A stretch of DNA of 64,000 nucleotides from SZAS-18 sp038322235 (GCA_038322235.1 JBBQFQ010000022.1:13982-77981), one strand, 5' to 3'; numbered from the stretch's first letter, positions 8,771 through 18,730 are shown. Program-made: numbers and translations. The notes: generated by a model from the letters alone, not told the origin.

Positions 8771-9658
8771 ATGCGCAAACTCCTCACCGCCCTCCTCGTT
8801 TCCATCGCTCCGGTCGCCGCCGTCGCCCAGACCGCGGAACCATCTCCGTCGCCCCCGCCGGGGCCGGAAAAATCCGGCTACACGTTTCTCCAGCCCACGC
8901 CCGTGACGCTGCGGCGCTCGTACAACACCGACCGTCCGAGCGTCACTGACAGCCCGTTTTCCATCGATGCGGGCGCGTTTCAAATGGAGACGGATGCGGT
9001 CAACTTCACCCTCGACCGGAACAACGTCAGTCGCGCGGACGTGAAAGTTCGGACCATTCTGTTCGGCCAGACCAACTTCAAGATCGGTCTGAACAATTGG
9101 AGCGATCTCCAGATCTTTCCGCAGGGCTACGTGGAAAAGCGATTCAGCGGTCGCGACGCTGGCGGAATGCGCGATCGCAGCGGCTTCGGCGACACGACCA
9201 TCCGTCTAAAGCTCAACCTCGTCGGCAATGATGGGGGCAACTTCGTCCTCGGGCTCGTTGGCTCCGTCAAGATTCCCACGAGCACGAACGGTCTCGGAAA
9301 CCACAAGTTCGAACCCGGGCTCAGCGTTCCCTTCAACTACAACCTACCCGCGGGCTTCGTCCTGTTTGGCCAGACGCGGATCGATCTGCTGAAGCGGGAG
9401 GATGCGGATGGCTTGCGCGCCCAGTGGAGCAATCCCATCGGCATGTTTTTTCCCGCCATCCTCGGGAAGATCGTGCCGTACACCGAATTCTATAACGCGG
9501 TGAGCGCCCGCCGCGGCTATCCCTGGGTGGGGCGCGCCGGCGTCGGCGTGATCTACAACGTGTCCGCGAACTTTTCGATCGACGTGAATTCCTACTTCGG
9601 ACTGACCCGCAGCGCGGATGATCTCAACGTCTTCGCTGGTTTCGGCTACCGATTCTGA
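8771..9658 (+). CDS. Outer-membrane beta-barrel protein within the kdp operon
   Basis: A 295-residue exported protein. The start at 8771 gives a clean signal peptide (MRKLLTALLVSIAPVAAVAQ). A Pro-rich linker and a barrel ending in aromatic Phe (FAGFGYRF) follow. It resembles the MetA-pathway/phenol-degradation 'transporter' barrel family (Phenol_MetA_deg type). That name does not fix a substrate. Its place between kdpC and kdpD, 13 bases ahead of kdpD, suggests co-regulation under low potassium and perhaps cation passage across the outer membrane. That role is inferred from context only. Confidence 0.75.
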   Translation: MRKLLTALLVSIAPVAAVAQTAEPSPSPPPGPEKSGYTFLQPTPVTLRRSYNTDRPSVTDSPFSIDAGAFQMETDAVNFTLDRNNVSRADVKVRTILFGQTNFKIGLNNWSDLQIFPQGYVEKRFSGRDAGGMRDRSGFGDTTIRLKLNLVGNDGGNFVLGLVGSVKIPTSTNGLGNHKFEPGLSVPFNYNLPAGFVLFGQTRIDLLKREDADGLRAQWSNPIGMFFPAILGKIVPYTEFYNAVSARRGYPWVGRAGVGVIYNVSANFSIDVNSYFGLTRSADDLNVFAGFGYRF

Positions 9659-9671
9659 CCAGCATCCCGCG

Positions 9672-12347
9672 ATGCCCGATGACCGTCCCGATCCCGATGC
9701 ACTGCTCGCGCAGGTTCAGCGCGATGAGGCCTCATCGCATCGCGGGCGCTTGAAGATCTTCCTTGGGATGGCGCCGGGGGTCGGGAAGACGTATGCGATG
9801 CTTCTGGCCGCGCAGACGAAGTTCGAAGCCGGCGAGGATGTCGTCGTCGGCCTCGTCGAAACTCACGGACGGATCGAGACCTCGGCGCTCCTGAGCGGAC
9901 TGCCCTTCATTCCCCGGCGGCACGAGAAACACCGTGGCACCCAGCTCGAGGAGTTCGATCTCGATGCGACGCTGGCCCGGCGGCCAAAGCTCGCGCTGGT
10001 CGATGAACTCGCCCACACGAACGCCCCCGGCTCACGCCATCCCAAGCGCTACCACGACGTCATCGAGCTGCTCGATGCCGGAATCGACGTCTTCAGTACG
10101 CTGAACGTCCAGCACCTCGAATCGCGGGCCGACGCCGTGCGCGAGATCACGGGCGCCCCGGTCCAGGAGACCGTGCCCGACTCGATTCTCGATGCGTCGG
10201 ACGAAGTGGAATTGATCGATCTGGCCCCGGAGCAGCTGCGGGAGCGTCTCGCCGCGGGTCGCGTCTATCCCGGCGGCGGGCGCGCGAACGCTGCGCTCGA
10301 GAACTTTTTCCGCGAGGGGAATCTCACGGCGCTTCGCGAGATTGCCCTCCGCGCGACGGCCGACCGCGTGCAGCGCGATCTCCGCGAGGTGATGACGGCG
10401 GAATCGGTCACCGCGCCCTGGCGCACGCGCGAGCGGCTCCTGGTGGCGGTCGGCCCCGCGCCTTCCTCCGAGCGACTGATCCGTTACACGCGCCGGATCG
10501 CTTCGAATCTCGATGCGGCGTGGACGGCGGTGTTCGTCGACGGGCCGGCGCCGCTCGCGGAGACCGACAAAGCCCGCCTCGCGATGCACCTCGATCTGGC
10601 GCGCCGGCTTGGGGGGGATGTCGTGACGACCGCGGGCGATGATCTCGTCGAGGCCATCCTGCGAACGGCGCAGAGCGTCGGCGCGACCCAGATCGTGATC
10701 GGGAAACCGCCTGTCGCCGGACTGGGGGCCTGGCTGCGCGGGCCGACGCTGGTCGATCGCCTGATCCGCGCGAGCGGTCCGATCGACATCTCGGTCGTCC
10801 GAGCGGAGCGCGAGGATCAAAAGGGCGCTTCGGCGGCGATCCAGCGGACGCCGCTCGCCTGGCAACCCTACCTTCTCGTCCTCGGCATCGTCGCGGCGAC
10901 CACGATCTTGGGCCTGCTCGTTCGCGACTTCACCGGCTACCGCTCGGTCGCGCTGCTTTACCTCATCATGATGATGCTCGTAGGTCTGGCCGTTTCGCGC
11001 GGGCCGGTTCTCCTCGCGGGCGTTCTCGGGGCTTTGCTCTGGGACTTTGTTTTCGTGCCGCCGCAGTACACGTTTTACGTCAGCGAGATCGGCGACCAGC
11101 TCATGCTGGTCACGTTCTTCGTCCTCGCGCTCGTGCTCGGCGGGCTCACTTCCCGGCTGCGCTCGCGCGAACGCGCCGAGCGGGCCCGCGAGGAGCGAAG
11201 TAACGCGCTTTACCAGCTGACCCGGGCGCTGAACGCCGCGCCCGATGTCTCCTCGGCGCTACAGAACGCCGGCGGCCAGATCGGGAGGCTCTTTCGCGGG
11301 ACCGTCGCGTTTTTCCTCACCGATGCCGAGGGGCGGCTCGGGAGCGAGCCCCATCCGGCAGGCGATCCCGCGGTGCTGACCGCGAAGGACTTTGGCGTCG
11401 CCCGCTGGTCGTTTGAATACGGTCGCTCGGCGGGCCGGTTTACCGACACGCTGCCCGACTCCTCGGCCATCTTCCTGCCCATGCGCACCTCCCGGGGCGC
11501 CGTGGGAGTGATGGCGGTGCGACCGCGGGAAAACCGGCCACTTCTGTTGAACGAGCGCGAGCTCCTCGATACTTCGGCCACGCAGATCGCGATCGTGATC
11601 GAGCGGGACCGGCTCCTGCAGTCGGCCCGGAAAGCGGAACTCGACGAGGAGAGCGGCCGGATGCAGCGGGCGCTGTTCGACAGCGTCTCCCACGAGCTGA
11701 AGACGCCGCTCGCGGTCATCACGACGGCCTCCGAGCATCTCCTGTCGCCGCTCGTCACGCCGCAGCCCGCCACGCGAATGCAGCTGCTTTCGGAAATCCG
11801 CATGGCGTCGCGCCGACTCGAGCGCACGGTGAACAACCTGCTCGACGCCTCCCGCCTCGAGTCTGGCCGCTTTGAGCTGCGCCTCGAGTTCAGCGATATC
11901 CGCGAGCTCCTCGAGACGGCTGCACGCACCGTCGAGGAACAAGTCTCGGGGACCCGCATCGTCCTCGAGTGTCCGGACGGAATCCCGCCGTGTCGGATCG
12001 ATTTTGGCCTGCTGGAAACGGCGTTGCAGAATCTGCTTTTCAACGCGGCCTCGCACAGCCCTGACAATGAGGTCGTCCGGCTTTCCGTGGCGCTGTCGGG
12101 AGGGATGCTCCGGCTCAGCGTGTCCGACCGCGGGCCCGGCCTGCCGGCGGGGGCCGAGCGGGATCGGCTCTTCGAGAAATTCGAGCGCGGTGAGGGAGCG
12201 CGAGCGGGCGGGCTCGGGCTCGGGCTTTCCATCGTCCGACGGCTGGCCGAGGCGCACGGCGGGACCGTCGTCGCGCGCGATGGGGCGGGCGGCGGCGCGG
12301 AATTCGAGTTGGCGATTCCGGTGGAGACCGGTTCGCCGCCCCTGTAA
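9672..12347 (+). CDS. kdpD: Osmosensitive K+ channel sensor histidine kinase
   Basis: Sensor kinase controlling kdp, 891 residues from ATG 9672, close to the E. coli length. Order: cytoplasmic KdpD domain with Walker A GMAPGVGKT and LVDELAHTNAPGSRHPKRY; a Usp-like domain (about 250-370); four membrane segments of DUF4118 (about 400-500); a GAF-like region; HisKA with the phospho-acceptor in SVSHELKTPLAV (His674); and a HATPase domain with a GLGLGLSIV loop. It lies 13 bases after the barrel gene and 11 bases before kdpE, so the regulators appear co-transcribed with the pump. Confidence 0.97.
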   Translation: MPDDRPDPDALLAQVQRDEASSHRGRLKIFLGMAPGVGKTYAMLLAAQTKFEAGEDVVVGLVETHGRIETSALLSGLPFIPRRHEKHRGTQLEEFDLDATLARRPKLALVDELAHTNAPGSRHPKRYHDVIELLDAGIDVFSTLNVQHLESRADAVREITGAPVQETVPDSILDASDEVELIDLAPEQLRERLAAGRVYPGGGRANAALENFFREGNLTALREIALRATADRVQRDLREVMTAESVTAPWRTRERLLVAVGPAPSSERLIRYTRRIASNLDAAWTAVFVDGPAPLAETDKARLAMHLDLARRLGGDVVTTAGDDLVEAILRTAQSVGATQIVIGKPPVAGLGAWLRGPTLVDRLIRASGPIDISVVRAEREDQKGASAAIQRTPLAWQPYLLVLGIVAATTILGLLVRDFTGYRSVALLYLIMMMLVGLAVSRGPVLLAGVLGALLWDFVFVPPQYTFYVSEIGDQLMLVTFFVLALVLGGLTSRLRSRERAERAREERSNALYQLTRALNAAPDVSSALQNAGGQIGRLFRGTVAFFLTDAEGRLGSEPHPAGDPAVLTAKDFGVARWSFEYGRSAGRFTDTLPDSSAIFLPMRTSRGAVGVMAVRPRENRPLLLNERELLDTSATQIAIVIERDRLLQSARKAELDEESGRMQRALFDSVSHELKTPLAVITTASEHLLSPLVTPQPATRMQLLSEIRMASRRLERTVNNLLDASRLESGRFELRLEFSDIRELLETAARTVEEQVSGTRIVLECPDGIPPCRIDFGLLETALQNLLFNAASHSPDNEVVRLSVALSGGMLRLSVSDRGPGLPAGAERDRLFEKFERGEGARAGGLGLGLSIVRRLAEAHGGTVVARDGAGGGAEFELAIPVETGSPPL

Positions 12348-12358
12348 GAAGGACCGGC

Positions 12359-13057
12359 ATGCCCGCGCCTGAACCGCTCGCGCTCATCATCGACGACGAG
12401 CCGCAGATCCGCCGACTTCTCCGCACGTTGCTCGAAGCGGACGGGTATCGAGTGGTCGAGTCCCCGACCGGCGGGGAAGGCCTGCTCGCGGCTGCCCAGC
12501 GGCCGCCCGCGATCGTCTTGCTGGACCTTGGGCTGCCCGATCTCGATGGGATCGGGGTACTCCGCCGGCTGCGTGAGTGGAGCAAGGTGCCCGTGCTGAT
12601 ACTTTCCGTCCGCGATGCGGAGGACCAGAAGGTCGCTGCCCTCGATGCCGGGGCGGATGACTACGTGACGAAACCGTTCTCGAGCGCGGAACTGCTCGCG
12701 CGGCTGCGCGTCATGCTTCGTCGGGCGCATGCCGCCCCCGCCGCGGATGCGAGCGCCGTGTTCGAGCACGATCCGCTGCGCGTGGATCTGGCGCGGCGTC
12801 TGGTCACCGTCGCCGGCGCGGAGATCCATCTCACGGCGACGGAGTACTCGCTGCTCGCGCTGTTTATCCGGCACGCCGGTCGCGTGCTGACCCATCGCCA
12901 GATTCTGCGCGAGGTCTGGGGTCCGCGCGCGGAGGAGCATCGGGAATACCTCCGAGTCCACGTCGCCAACCTCCGGCGGAAGATCGAGCCGGGCGACGGT
13001 GCTCGGCGATTGATCCGCACCGAGTCGGGCGTGGGCTACCGCTTCGTGAGCGGCTGA
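12359..13057 (+). CDS. kdpE: KDP operon response regulator
   Basis: OmpR-family transcription factor of 232 residues. The receiver domain has acidic residues IIDDEP, the phospho-acceptor Asp56 in LLDLGLPDLDG and the Lys of YVTKPF. The C-terminal winged helix carries LTATEYSLL and the RVHVANLRRKIE recognition region. It is the partner of the preceding KdpD and is expected to activate the kdp promoter under K+ limitation. Confidence 0.96.
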   Translation: MPAPEPLALIIDDEPQIRRLLRTLLEADGYRVVESPTGGEGLLAAAQRPPAIVLLDLGLPDLDGIGVLRRLREWSKVPVLILSVRDAEDQKVAALDAGADDYVTKPFSSAELLARLRVMLRRAHAAPAADASAVFEHDPLRVDLARRLVTVAGAEIHLTATEYSLLALFIRHAGRVLTHRQILREVWGPRAEEHREYLRVHVANLRRKIEPGDGARRLIRTESGVGYRFVSG

Positions 13058-13117
13058 CGCGCCCGCCGGCTGCGGGATTTCCGTCGACGAATCGTCGGTC
13101 GCTGCTCCTGTTCCGAC

Positions 13118-13609
13118 ATGTCTCTTCTCGGATTTCTTGGCCTCACCAAATCCGATCTTCTCACCGTCGGCGCGCCGGCGCCGGTGGTTGAAGTGATCGA
13201 TCAAGACGGCAATTCGCTTTCGCTCGCCGACGTCTACCGGAAGGGAATCGTGCTGCTGTATTTCTACCCGAAGGCGGATACGCCCGGCTGCACGGCCCAA
13301 GCTTGCTCCCTCCGGGATTCCTTCGGCGACCTGAAGGCGATCGGCGTGACCGTGCTCGGCGCGAGTATCGACACCCCCGCCGCCCAGAAGCGTTTTCAGG
13401 AAAAATACTCGCTTCCGTTCCCGCTCGTCGCCGACAACGACGGCAGTCTGGCGAAATCCTTCGGCGTCCCGACCGTGCTCGGGCTCGCCGCGAAACGCGT
13501 CGCCTTCCTCATCCGCGATGGGGTCGTCGTGTGGGTCGATGGAAATGCCTCGACGGCAAAACATGCCGATGACGTGCGAGCCGCCGTCGCGGGCCTGAAA
13601 GCCGCTTGA
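13118..13609 (+). CDS. bcp: Peroxiredoxin of the Bcp/PrxQ family
   Basis: Thiol peroxidase reducing H2O2 and organic peroxides, 163 residues. It has the peroxidatic site TPGCTAQACSLRD with Cys58, and Cys63 five residues on, the spacing of atypical two-Cys PrxQ enzymes. No signal peptide is seen, so it is probably cytoplasmic. It is in the same orientation as kdpE with a 60-base gap, so it may have its own promoter. Confidence 0.93.
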   Translation: MSLLGFLGLTKSDLLTVGAPAPVVEVIDQDGNSLSLADVYRKGIVLLYFYPKADTPGCTAQACSLRDSFGDLKAIGVTVLGASIDTPAAQKRFQEKYSLPFPLVADNDGSLAKSFGVPTVLGLAAKRVAFLIRDGVVVWVDGNASTAKHADDVRAAVAGLKAA

Positions 13610-13661
13610 GCGTTTTCTCGAGACCATCTTTCTCCGCGTTCAAACCTCTCTTTCGCTCCGC

Positions 13662-14597
13662 GTGCGCCTGCTTCTGATCGACGGTTACTACTACGCGTAC
13701 CGGTCGTTCTTCGCGATCCGGGACCTTTCGAACTCCCGGGGCGAGCCGACGAACGCGATCTTCGGATTCTGCAAGACCGTCCGGCAGATGCTGAAGCAGC
13801 TCGCTCCTGATCGCGCGGCCGTGATTTGGGATGAAGGCCTTCCCAAGCGGCGCACCGAGCTCCAGCCCCAGTACAAGCAGAATCGGGCGGAGATGCCGGA
13901 GACGATGTCGCCGCAGGTGGACTTCCTCCTCGGACTCGTCCCGAAGCTGGGCCTGCATGGCCTCAGCCTGCCGGACACCGAGGCGGACGATCTCATCGGC
14001 TCCTACGCCCGGGCCGCCGTGGCGCAGGGGATCGAGTGCATCATCGCGACGAACGACAAGGATCTCCTCGCGCTCGCCGGTGATCTGGTGCGCATCTATT
14101 CCACCGCGAAGGCTGATCTTGTCCAGCCGACCGATCCTTTCGCGTTGCTCGACGCCGCGGCGGTGGAGCGAAAATGGGGTGTCCCGCCCGCCAAGATCCA
14201 CGAAGTTCTCGCGTTGACGGGAGACAGCTCCGACAACATTCCCGGCGTGCCCGGGGTGGGGGAGAAAACGGCCGCGAAACTCGTGCTCGAGCACGGGGGC
14301 GTCGAGGCGCTGCTGATGTCGCCGGAGCGGATCACGAACGAGAAGCTTCGCGCGAAGATCGTCGGCTCGGCGGATCTCATCCGCGCAAATCGCGAGATGG
14401 TCCGGCTGGACGACGATCTGCCCCTGCCAAAGCCAATCGACTCATTGCTTGTGGAGCCCGATTACCCCGCCGTGATCGCCGACCTCGAGCGCTGCGAGTT
14501 CCGGGCGCTGCTGTCCGAATATCGAGCCGAGGCGAACCGGAAATCCACCCCGCCCGAGCCGGCGGGCCCGAAGCTGACGCAGGGCGAGTTGTTCTGA
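13662..14597 (+). CDS. Stand-alone 5'-3' exonuclease (PolI N-domain/FEN-like)
   Basis: A 311-residue protein equivalent to the 5'-nuclease domain of DNA polymerase I, without a polymerase part. GTG start at 13662. Metal-binding acidic residues appear in LLIDGYYYAYRSF, VIWDEG, DTEADDLIGSYA and TNDKDLLAL. The helix-hairpin-helix motif is GDSSDNIPGVPGVGEKTA. The last residues, LTQGELF, resemble a beta-clamp-binding pentapeptide (QxxLF), which would tether the nuclease to the replisome or to repair sites. It is convergent with glcD, 22 bases apart. Confidence 0.88.
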   Translation: MRLLLIDGYYYAYRSFFAIRDLSNSRGEPTNAIFGFCKTVRQMLKQLAPDRAAVIWDEGLPKRRTELQPQYKQNRAEMPETMSPQVDFLLGLVPKLGLHGLSLPDTEADDLIGSYARAAVAQGIECIIATNDKDLLALAGDLVRIYSTAKADLVQPTDPFALLDAAAVERKWGVPPAKIHEVLALTGDSSDNIPGVPGVGEKTAAKLVLEHGGVEALLMSPERITNEKLRAKIVGSADLIRANREMVRLDDDLPLPKPIDSLLVEPDYPAVIADLERCEFRALLSEYRAEANRKSTPPEPAGPKLTQGELF

Positions 14598-14619
14598 GAA
14601 GCGACTCACACCCCCCACC

Positions 14620-15993
14620 TCACGCATCCAAAAATTTCCCCGGATTCAGAATGCCGCGGGGATCGAGCGCGTGCTTCACGGCGAGGTGAAGGGCGTGGTT
14701 TTCGGCGCCGACGGCTTGATGCCACCAGCGCTTCTTCGCCAGTCCCACGCCGTGCTCGCCGGTGATCGAGCCGTTCCAGGCGATGATCTGGCGGAAGAGT
14801 TCATCGAGCGCCTCCTCCACCTTCTCCCGCACCGCGGGCTGGTCGTAGTCGGCGGCCATGATGTTCACGTGGATGTTTCCATCCCCGGCATGGCCGAAGC
14901 ACGCGACCGCGTAGCCGTATTTTGCCCGCAGATGAGCCGCGAAATCCATCAGGTCGACGAGCCGTCCGCGCGGAACCGCGATGTCTTCGTTCAGCTTCGT
15001 CAGGCCTGTGGCCTTGAGCGCTTCGGAAAACGCGCGGCGCAGCCCCCACAAGTCCTCCACCGTTTCCTCGGTCTCGGCGGTTCGCACGTGGAGCGCGCCG
15101 AGGTTCCGCATCATCGCGGCGAGATCGCCGAGCTCCGCGCGAATCCCGGTGGCCTGGCCGTCGAGTTCGAGGAGGACATGCGCGTCGCCGTCTGGCAGTC
15201 GTCCGGCGCCGAGGTGCGCGCGGGCTGATTCCAGCGTGAAGGAATCGGCTACCTCCAGCGCGGCGGGGAGATGTCCGGCGGCAAAGATGGCGTTCACCGC
15301 GGCCGCGGCGTCCTTGATCGTCGCAAACGCCGCGGCGAGGGCGCAGCGGGCCGGGGGGTGGGGGAGCAGACGGAGGATGGCCCTCGTCACCACGCCGAGC
15401 ATGCCCTCGCTCCCGACAAACAGGCCGGTCAGGTCGAAGCCGGTCTTGTTCTTGTGGGTCCGACCGCCGACTGAGACGATCGTTCCATCCGCCTGCACGA
15501 TCTCGAGCCCGAGCACGTAGTTCCGCGTCACGCCGTATTTAAGGCAGCGCGGGCCGCCGGCATTCGTCGCGATGTTTCCGCCGAGGCTGCAGTTCTTCAG
15601 GCTGGCTGGATCAGGCGGGTAAAAGAGTCCCTTCGCTCGGACCGCCGTCTGCAGTTCCCCGGTGATCACGCCAGGCTCCACCACCGCGACGAAATCCGTT
15701 TCATGGATTTCGAGAATCCGATTCATCCCGGCGACGGAAAGCGCGATGCCTCCGCGCGAGGGGACGACGCCCCCGACGTAACCATAGCCCGCTCCGCGAG
15801 CGGTCACGGGGACGCCGTGTTCGTGTGCGAACTTCAGCGTCGCGCTTACCTGGGCGGTGTTCTCCGCGCGGACCACGACGTCGGGCGACGCACTCGCGAA
15901 CCATTTGTCGCCGCTGTGGGCAGCCCGGCTGGCGTCGTCGTCCAGCACGACATGCGCCGGGAGCAAAGTGCGGAGGGCGGCGGCGGCGTTCAT
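14620..15993 (-). CDS. glcD: FAD-linked oxidase, glycolate/D-lactate dehydrogenase type
   Basis: FAD-binding oxidoreductase of 457 residues, probably oxidising glycolate or D-lactate. The PCMH-type FAD domain has VTARGAGYGYVGG, SLGGNIATNAGGPRCLKYG and VGSEGMLGVVT. The C-terminal cap carries ACFGHAGDGNIHVN and the terminal TGEHGVGLAKK ... GILNPGKF pattern typical of GlcD and D-lactate dehydrogenases. It starts 19 bases after valS, so the two are likely co-transcribed. The substrate cannot be fixed, and no glcE/glcF lies beside it. Confidence 0.88.
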   Translation of the reverse strand: MNAAAALRTLLPAHVVLDDDASRAAHSGDKWFASASPDVVVRAENTAQVSATLKFAHEHGVPVTARGAGYGYVGGVVPSRGGIALSVAGMNRILEIHETDFVAVVEPGVITGELQTAVRAKGLFYPPDPASLKNCSLGGNIATNAGGPRCLKYGVTRNYVLGLEIVQADGTIVSVGGRTHKNKTGFDLTGLFVGSEGMLGVVTRAILRLLPHPPARCALAAAFATIKDAAAAVNAIFAAGHLPAALEVADSFTLESARAHLGAGRLPDGDAHVLLELDGQATGIRAELGDLAAMMRNLGALHVRTAETEETVEDLWGLRRAFSEALKATGLTKLNEDIAVPRGRLVDLMDFAAHLRAKYGYAVACFGHAGDGNIHVNIMAADYDQPAVREKVEEALDELFRQIIAWNGSITGEHGVGLAKKRWWHQAVGAENHALHLAVKHALDPRGILNPGKFLDA

Positions 15994-16012
15994 GAGCGGC
16001 TGAGTTCGAGAT

Positions 16013-18730
16013 CTACTCCAGCGACGCGATCATCGCGCGGAGCTTGCTGAGTTTTGTGGTGCCTTCGCTCACGCGGCGGCGGAACTCCTCCACCACCTCC
16101 GGCGGGGCTTTGGAAACGATCGCGGGATTCGCCAGTTTCGCTTCCGCCTGGGTGATATCCGCGCTCGTTTTCGTCACGTCCTTCTCGAGCCGCGCGCGTT
16201 CGGCGGCGGGATCGATCAGCCCCTCAAGCGGAAAGTACAATTCGCCCAGGGGCGTCAGGGCGGAGGGCGTGCCCTTCGGCGGCAGGTAGCTGCCGTCGAT
16301 GGCGAGGGGTTCTGCGTTTAGCAGCAGCCGCAGCGTTTCCACCTCGTGATCCGGCAGCGGCGCCGCCGGTTTGAGCACGAAGCGGGTGCGCACGTTGGGG
16401 GCGATGTTGAAGTCGCGCCGCAGGGCGCGGCCGGAGCTCACCACCGCCTGCTTGGCGACCACATATTGTTCGTCGCTTGCATCGACCCCGAAATAGGCGC
16501 GCTCCTCCTCGAGCAGCAGCTTGGGCCACGGCGCAAACATGATGGTGTCGCCGCCCTGCCGCAGCGGCATGTCCGTCTGGTAGCGGAGCCCATGCCACAG
16601 CTCCTCGCTGATGAACGGCAGGAAGGGGTGGAACAGCCGCAGGGTGTGCGCGAGGACGTAGTCCATCACAGCGGTGGTGTTCTGCTTCCGCGCCGGATCA
16701 GGCCCATTCAGCACCGCCTTCGAGGCCTCGAGGTACCAATCGCAATACTCGGTCCAGAAGAACCGGTAGAGCGCCTGGGCTGCGTCGCTGAAACGGTATT
16801 CTTCGAGTGACGCCGTGACCTCCCTCACCGCGGCGTCCAGGCGGAGGAGAATCCACTTGTCGTCGCTCGTGAGGAGCGCCGGCACGATCTCCGCCTCGAT
16901 CGCGCCGCCCTGCATCTGCCGAAAACGCGCGGCGTTCCAGAGCTTGGTGCAGAAGTTTCGGCCGAGCTCCACGTTCTTCTCGTCGAAGAGAATGTCCTGC
17001 CCGAGCGGCGCGCTCCGCATCACCCCGAAGCGCAGCGCATCCGCGCCGTATTTCGCGATGAGATCGAGCGGGTTCGGAGAGTTGCCGAGCGACTTCGACA
17101 TCTTCCGCCCCTGCTTGTCCCGGATGATGCCGGTGAAGTAGACGTTCCTGAACGGCAGCTCCCCCAGATATTCGAAGCCCGCCATGATCATCCGCGCCAC
17201 CCAGAAAAAGATGATGTCCGGACCCGTCACGAGGTCGGTGGTCGGATAGAATTTCGCCAACGTCTCCGTTTTTTCCGGCCAGCCCATCGTCGCAAAGGGC
17301 CAGAGCCAGGAGCTGAACCAGGTATCGAGTACATCGGGATCCTGCGTCCAGTTGTCGGGATCGGTCGGGGGATTCACGTCCACGTGGATCCGCGCGGGAT
17401 CGTCCTTCCGGTACCACACGGGAATACGGTGACCCCACCAGAGCTGACGGCTGATGCACCAATCCTGGAGATTCCCCATCCAGTGGTCATACGTCTTCGA
17501 CCACCGCTCCGGGTAAAAGCGCATCGCGCCATCCAGCACCACCGCGCGGGACGCTTCCTGACTCGGATATTTGAGAAACCATTGCTCGCTGAGTCGCGGC
17601 TCGATCGGCACACCGCCGCGGTCGCTGAAGCCCACGTTGTTTTGATAGGGCTCGGCCTTCACCAGCGCCGGGGCGCCATCAGCGTAGATCAGCGTCTCGA
17701 GCAGCTCCGCCGCCTTTTTGCGCGCCGTGAAGCGATCGAGCCCATCCAGGTCCCGTCCCGCGAGGGCGTTCATCTTCCCGTTCGGATGCAGCACGTCGAC
17801 GGCCGGAAGGCCGTGACGCAGACCGATCTCGTTATCGACCCGATCGTGCGCGGGCGTCACCTTCAGCACGCCGGTGCCGAAGGCGAGGTCGATCGCCTCA
17901 TCGCCCACGATGGGCAGCGGCGCCTGATCCTCGAGGGGCAGCGGCCGCCGGGCATGTTTTCCGATCAAATGGGCGTAGCGCGGATCGGTCGGATTCACCG
18001 CGATGCCGGTGTCCCCGGGAATCGTTTCGGGCCGCGTCGATGCGACCGTCAGATACGTTCCCGGTTCCTCCACCACCTCGAGCCGGAAATAGTAGAGGAA
18101 GCCGTTTTGCGGCGTGGACACCACTTCTTCGTCGCTCACCGCCGTCTGGGTCGCGGGGCACCAGTTCACCATCCGCTTGCCGCGGTAGATCAGGCCCTTC
18201 TGATGGAGATCCACGAAGACGCGCGACACGCAGCGTGAGTATTCTTCATCCATCGTGAAACGCGTACGCGTCCAGTCGCACGAGGCTCCGAGCGCGCGGA
18301 GCTGTTGGAGAATGATGCCGCCGTATTTTTCCTTCCACTCCCACACCTTCGCCAGCAGCGCCTCGCGTCCGAGGTCGTCGCGGTGCTTCATCAGGCGTTC
18401 TTCGCGGAGACTCTTTTCCACCACGTTCTGAGTGGCGATCCCCGCGTGATCCGTGCCCGGGAGCCAGAGCACTTCCTTTCCGAGCATGCGCGCCCGGCGG
18501 GCGAGGATGTCCTGAATGGTGTTGTTCAGCACGTGGCCCAGCGTGAGCACGCCGGTCACATTCGGCGGCGGGATCACGATCGAGTACGCCGGACGCTTCT
18601 CGCTCACGCGCGCCGGATCGGCCGTGAAGAACTCGTGCGCGAGCCAGTGCTCGTACCATCGGGACTCGACCGATCCCGGCTCATACGTCTTGGCGAGTTC
18701 GGGCGTCGGGCTGGTCGTGGGATCACTCAT
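16013..18730 (-). CDS. valS: Valyl-tRNA synthetase
   Basis: Class I synthetase charging tRNA-Val, 905 residues from ATG 18730. It has the HIGH-type motif LTLGHVLN near residues 62-69, an editing CP1 domain, the KMSKS loop at residues 543-547, a tRNA-binding helical domain and a C-terminal coiled coil with LEKDVTKTSADITQAEAKL. I preferred 18730 over the ATG 24 bases upstream because the extra residues are not conserved-looking. No T-box or leader was seen upstream. It is followed by glcD. Confidence 0.97.
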   Translation of the reverse strand: MSDPTTSPTPELAKTYEPGSVESRWYEHWLAHEFFTADPARVSEKRPAYSIVIPPPNVTGVLTLGHVLNNTIQDILARRARMLGKEVLWLPGTDHAGIATQNVVEKSLREERLMKHRDDLGREALLAKVWEWKEKYGGIILQQLRALGASCDWTRTRFTMDEEYSRCVSRVFVDLHQKGLIYRGKRMVNWCPATQTAVSDEEVVSTPQNGFLYYFRLEVVEEPGTYLTVASTRPETIPGDTGIAVNPTDPRYAHLIGKHARRPLPLEDQAPLPIVGDEAIDLAFGTGVLKVTPAHDRVDNEIGLRHGLPAVDVLHPNGKMNALAGRDLDGLDRFTARKKAAELLETLIYADGAPALVKAEPYQNNVGFSDRGGVPIEPRLSEQWFLKYPSQEASRAVVLDGAMRFYPERWSKTYDHWMGNLQDWCISRQLWWGHRIPVWYRKDDPARIHVDVNPPTDPDNWTQDPDVLDTWFSSWLWPFATMGWPEKTETLAKFYPTTDLVTGPDIIFFWVARMIMAGFEYLGELPFRNVYFTGIIRDKQGRKMSKSLGNSPNPLDLIAKYGADALRFGVMRSAPLGQDILFDEKNVELGRNFCTKLWNAARFRQMQGGAIEAEIVPALLTSDDKWILLRLDAAVREVTASLEEYRFSDAAQALYRFFWTEYCDWYLEASKAVLNGPDPARKQNTTAVMDYVLAHTLRLFHPFLPFISEELWHGLRYQTDMPLRQGGDTIMFAPWPKLLLEEERAYFGVDASDEQYVVAKQAVVSSGRALRRDFNIAPNVRTRFVLKPAAPLPDHEVETLRLLLNAEPLAIDGSYLPPKGTPSALTPLGELYFPLEGLIDPAAERARLEKDVTKTSADITQAEAKLANPAIVSKAPPEVVEEFRRRVSEGTTKLSKLRAMIASLE

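Noticed and set aside
11210..13627. An 805-codon minus-strand frame opposite kdpD, kdpE and bcp
   Set aside because: Shadow of well-supported genes; no domain or signal is seen in its translation.
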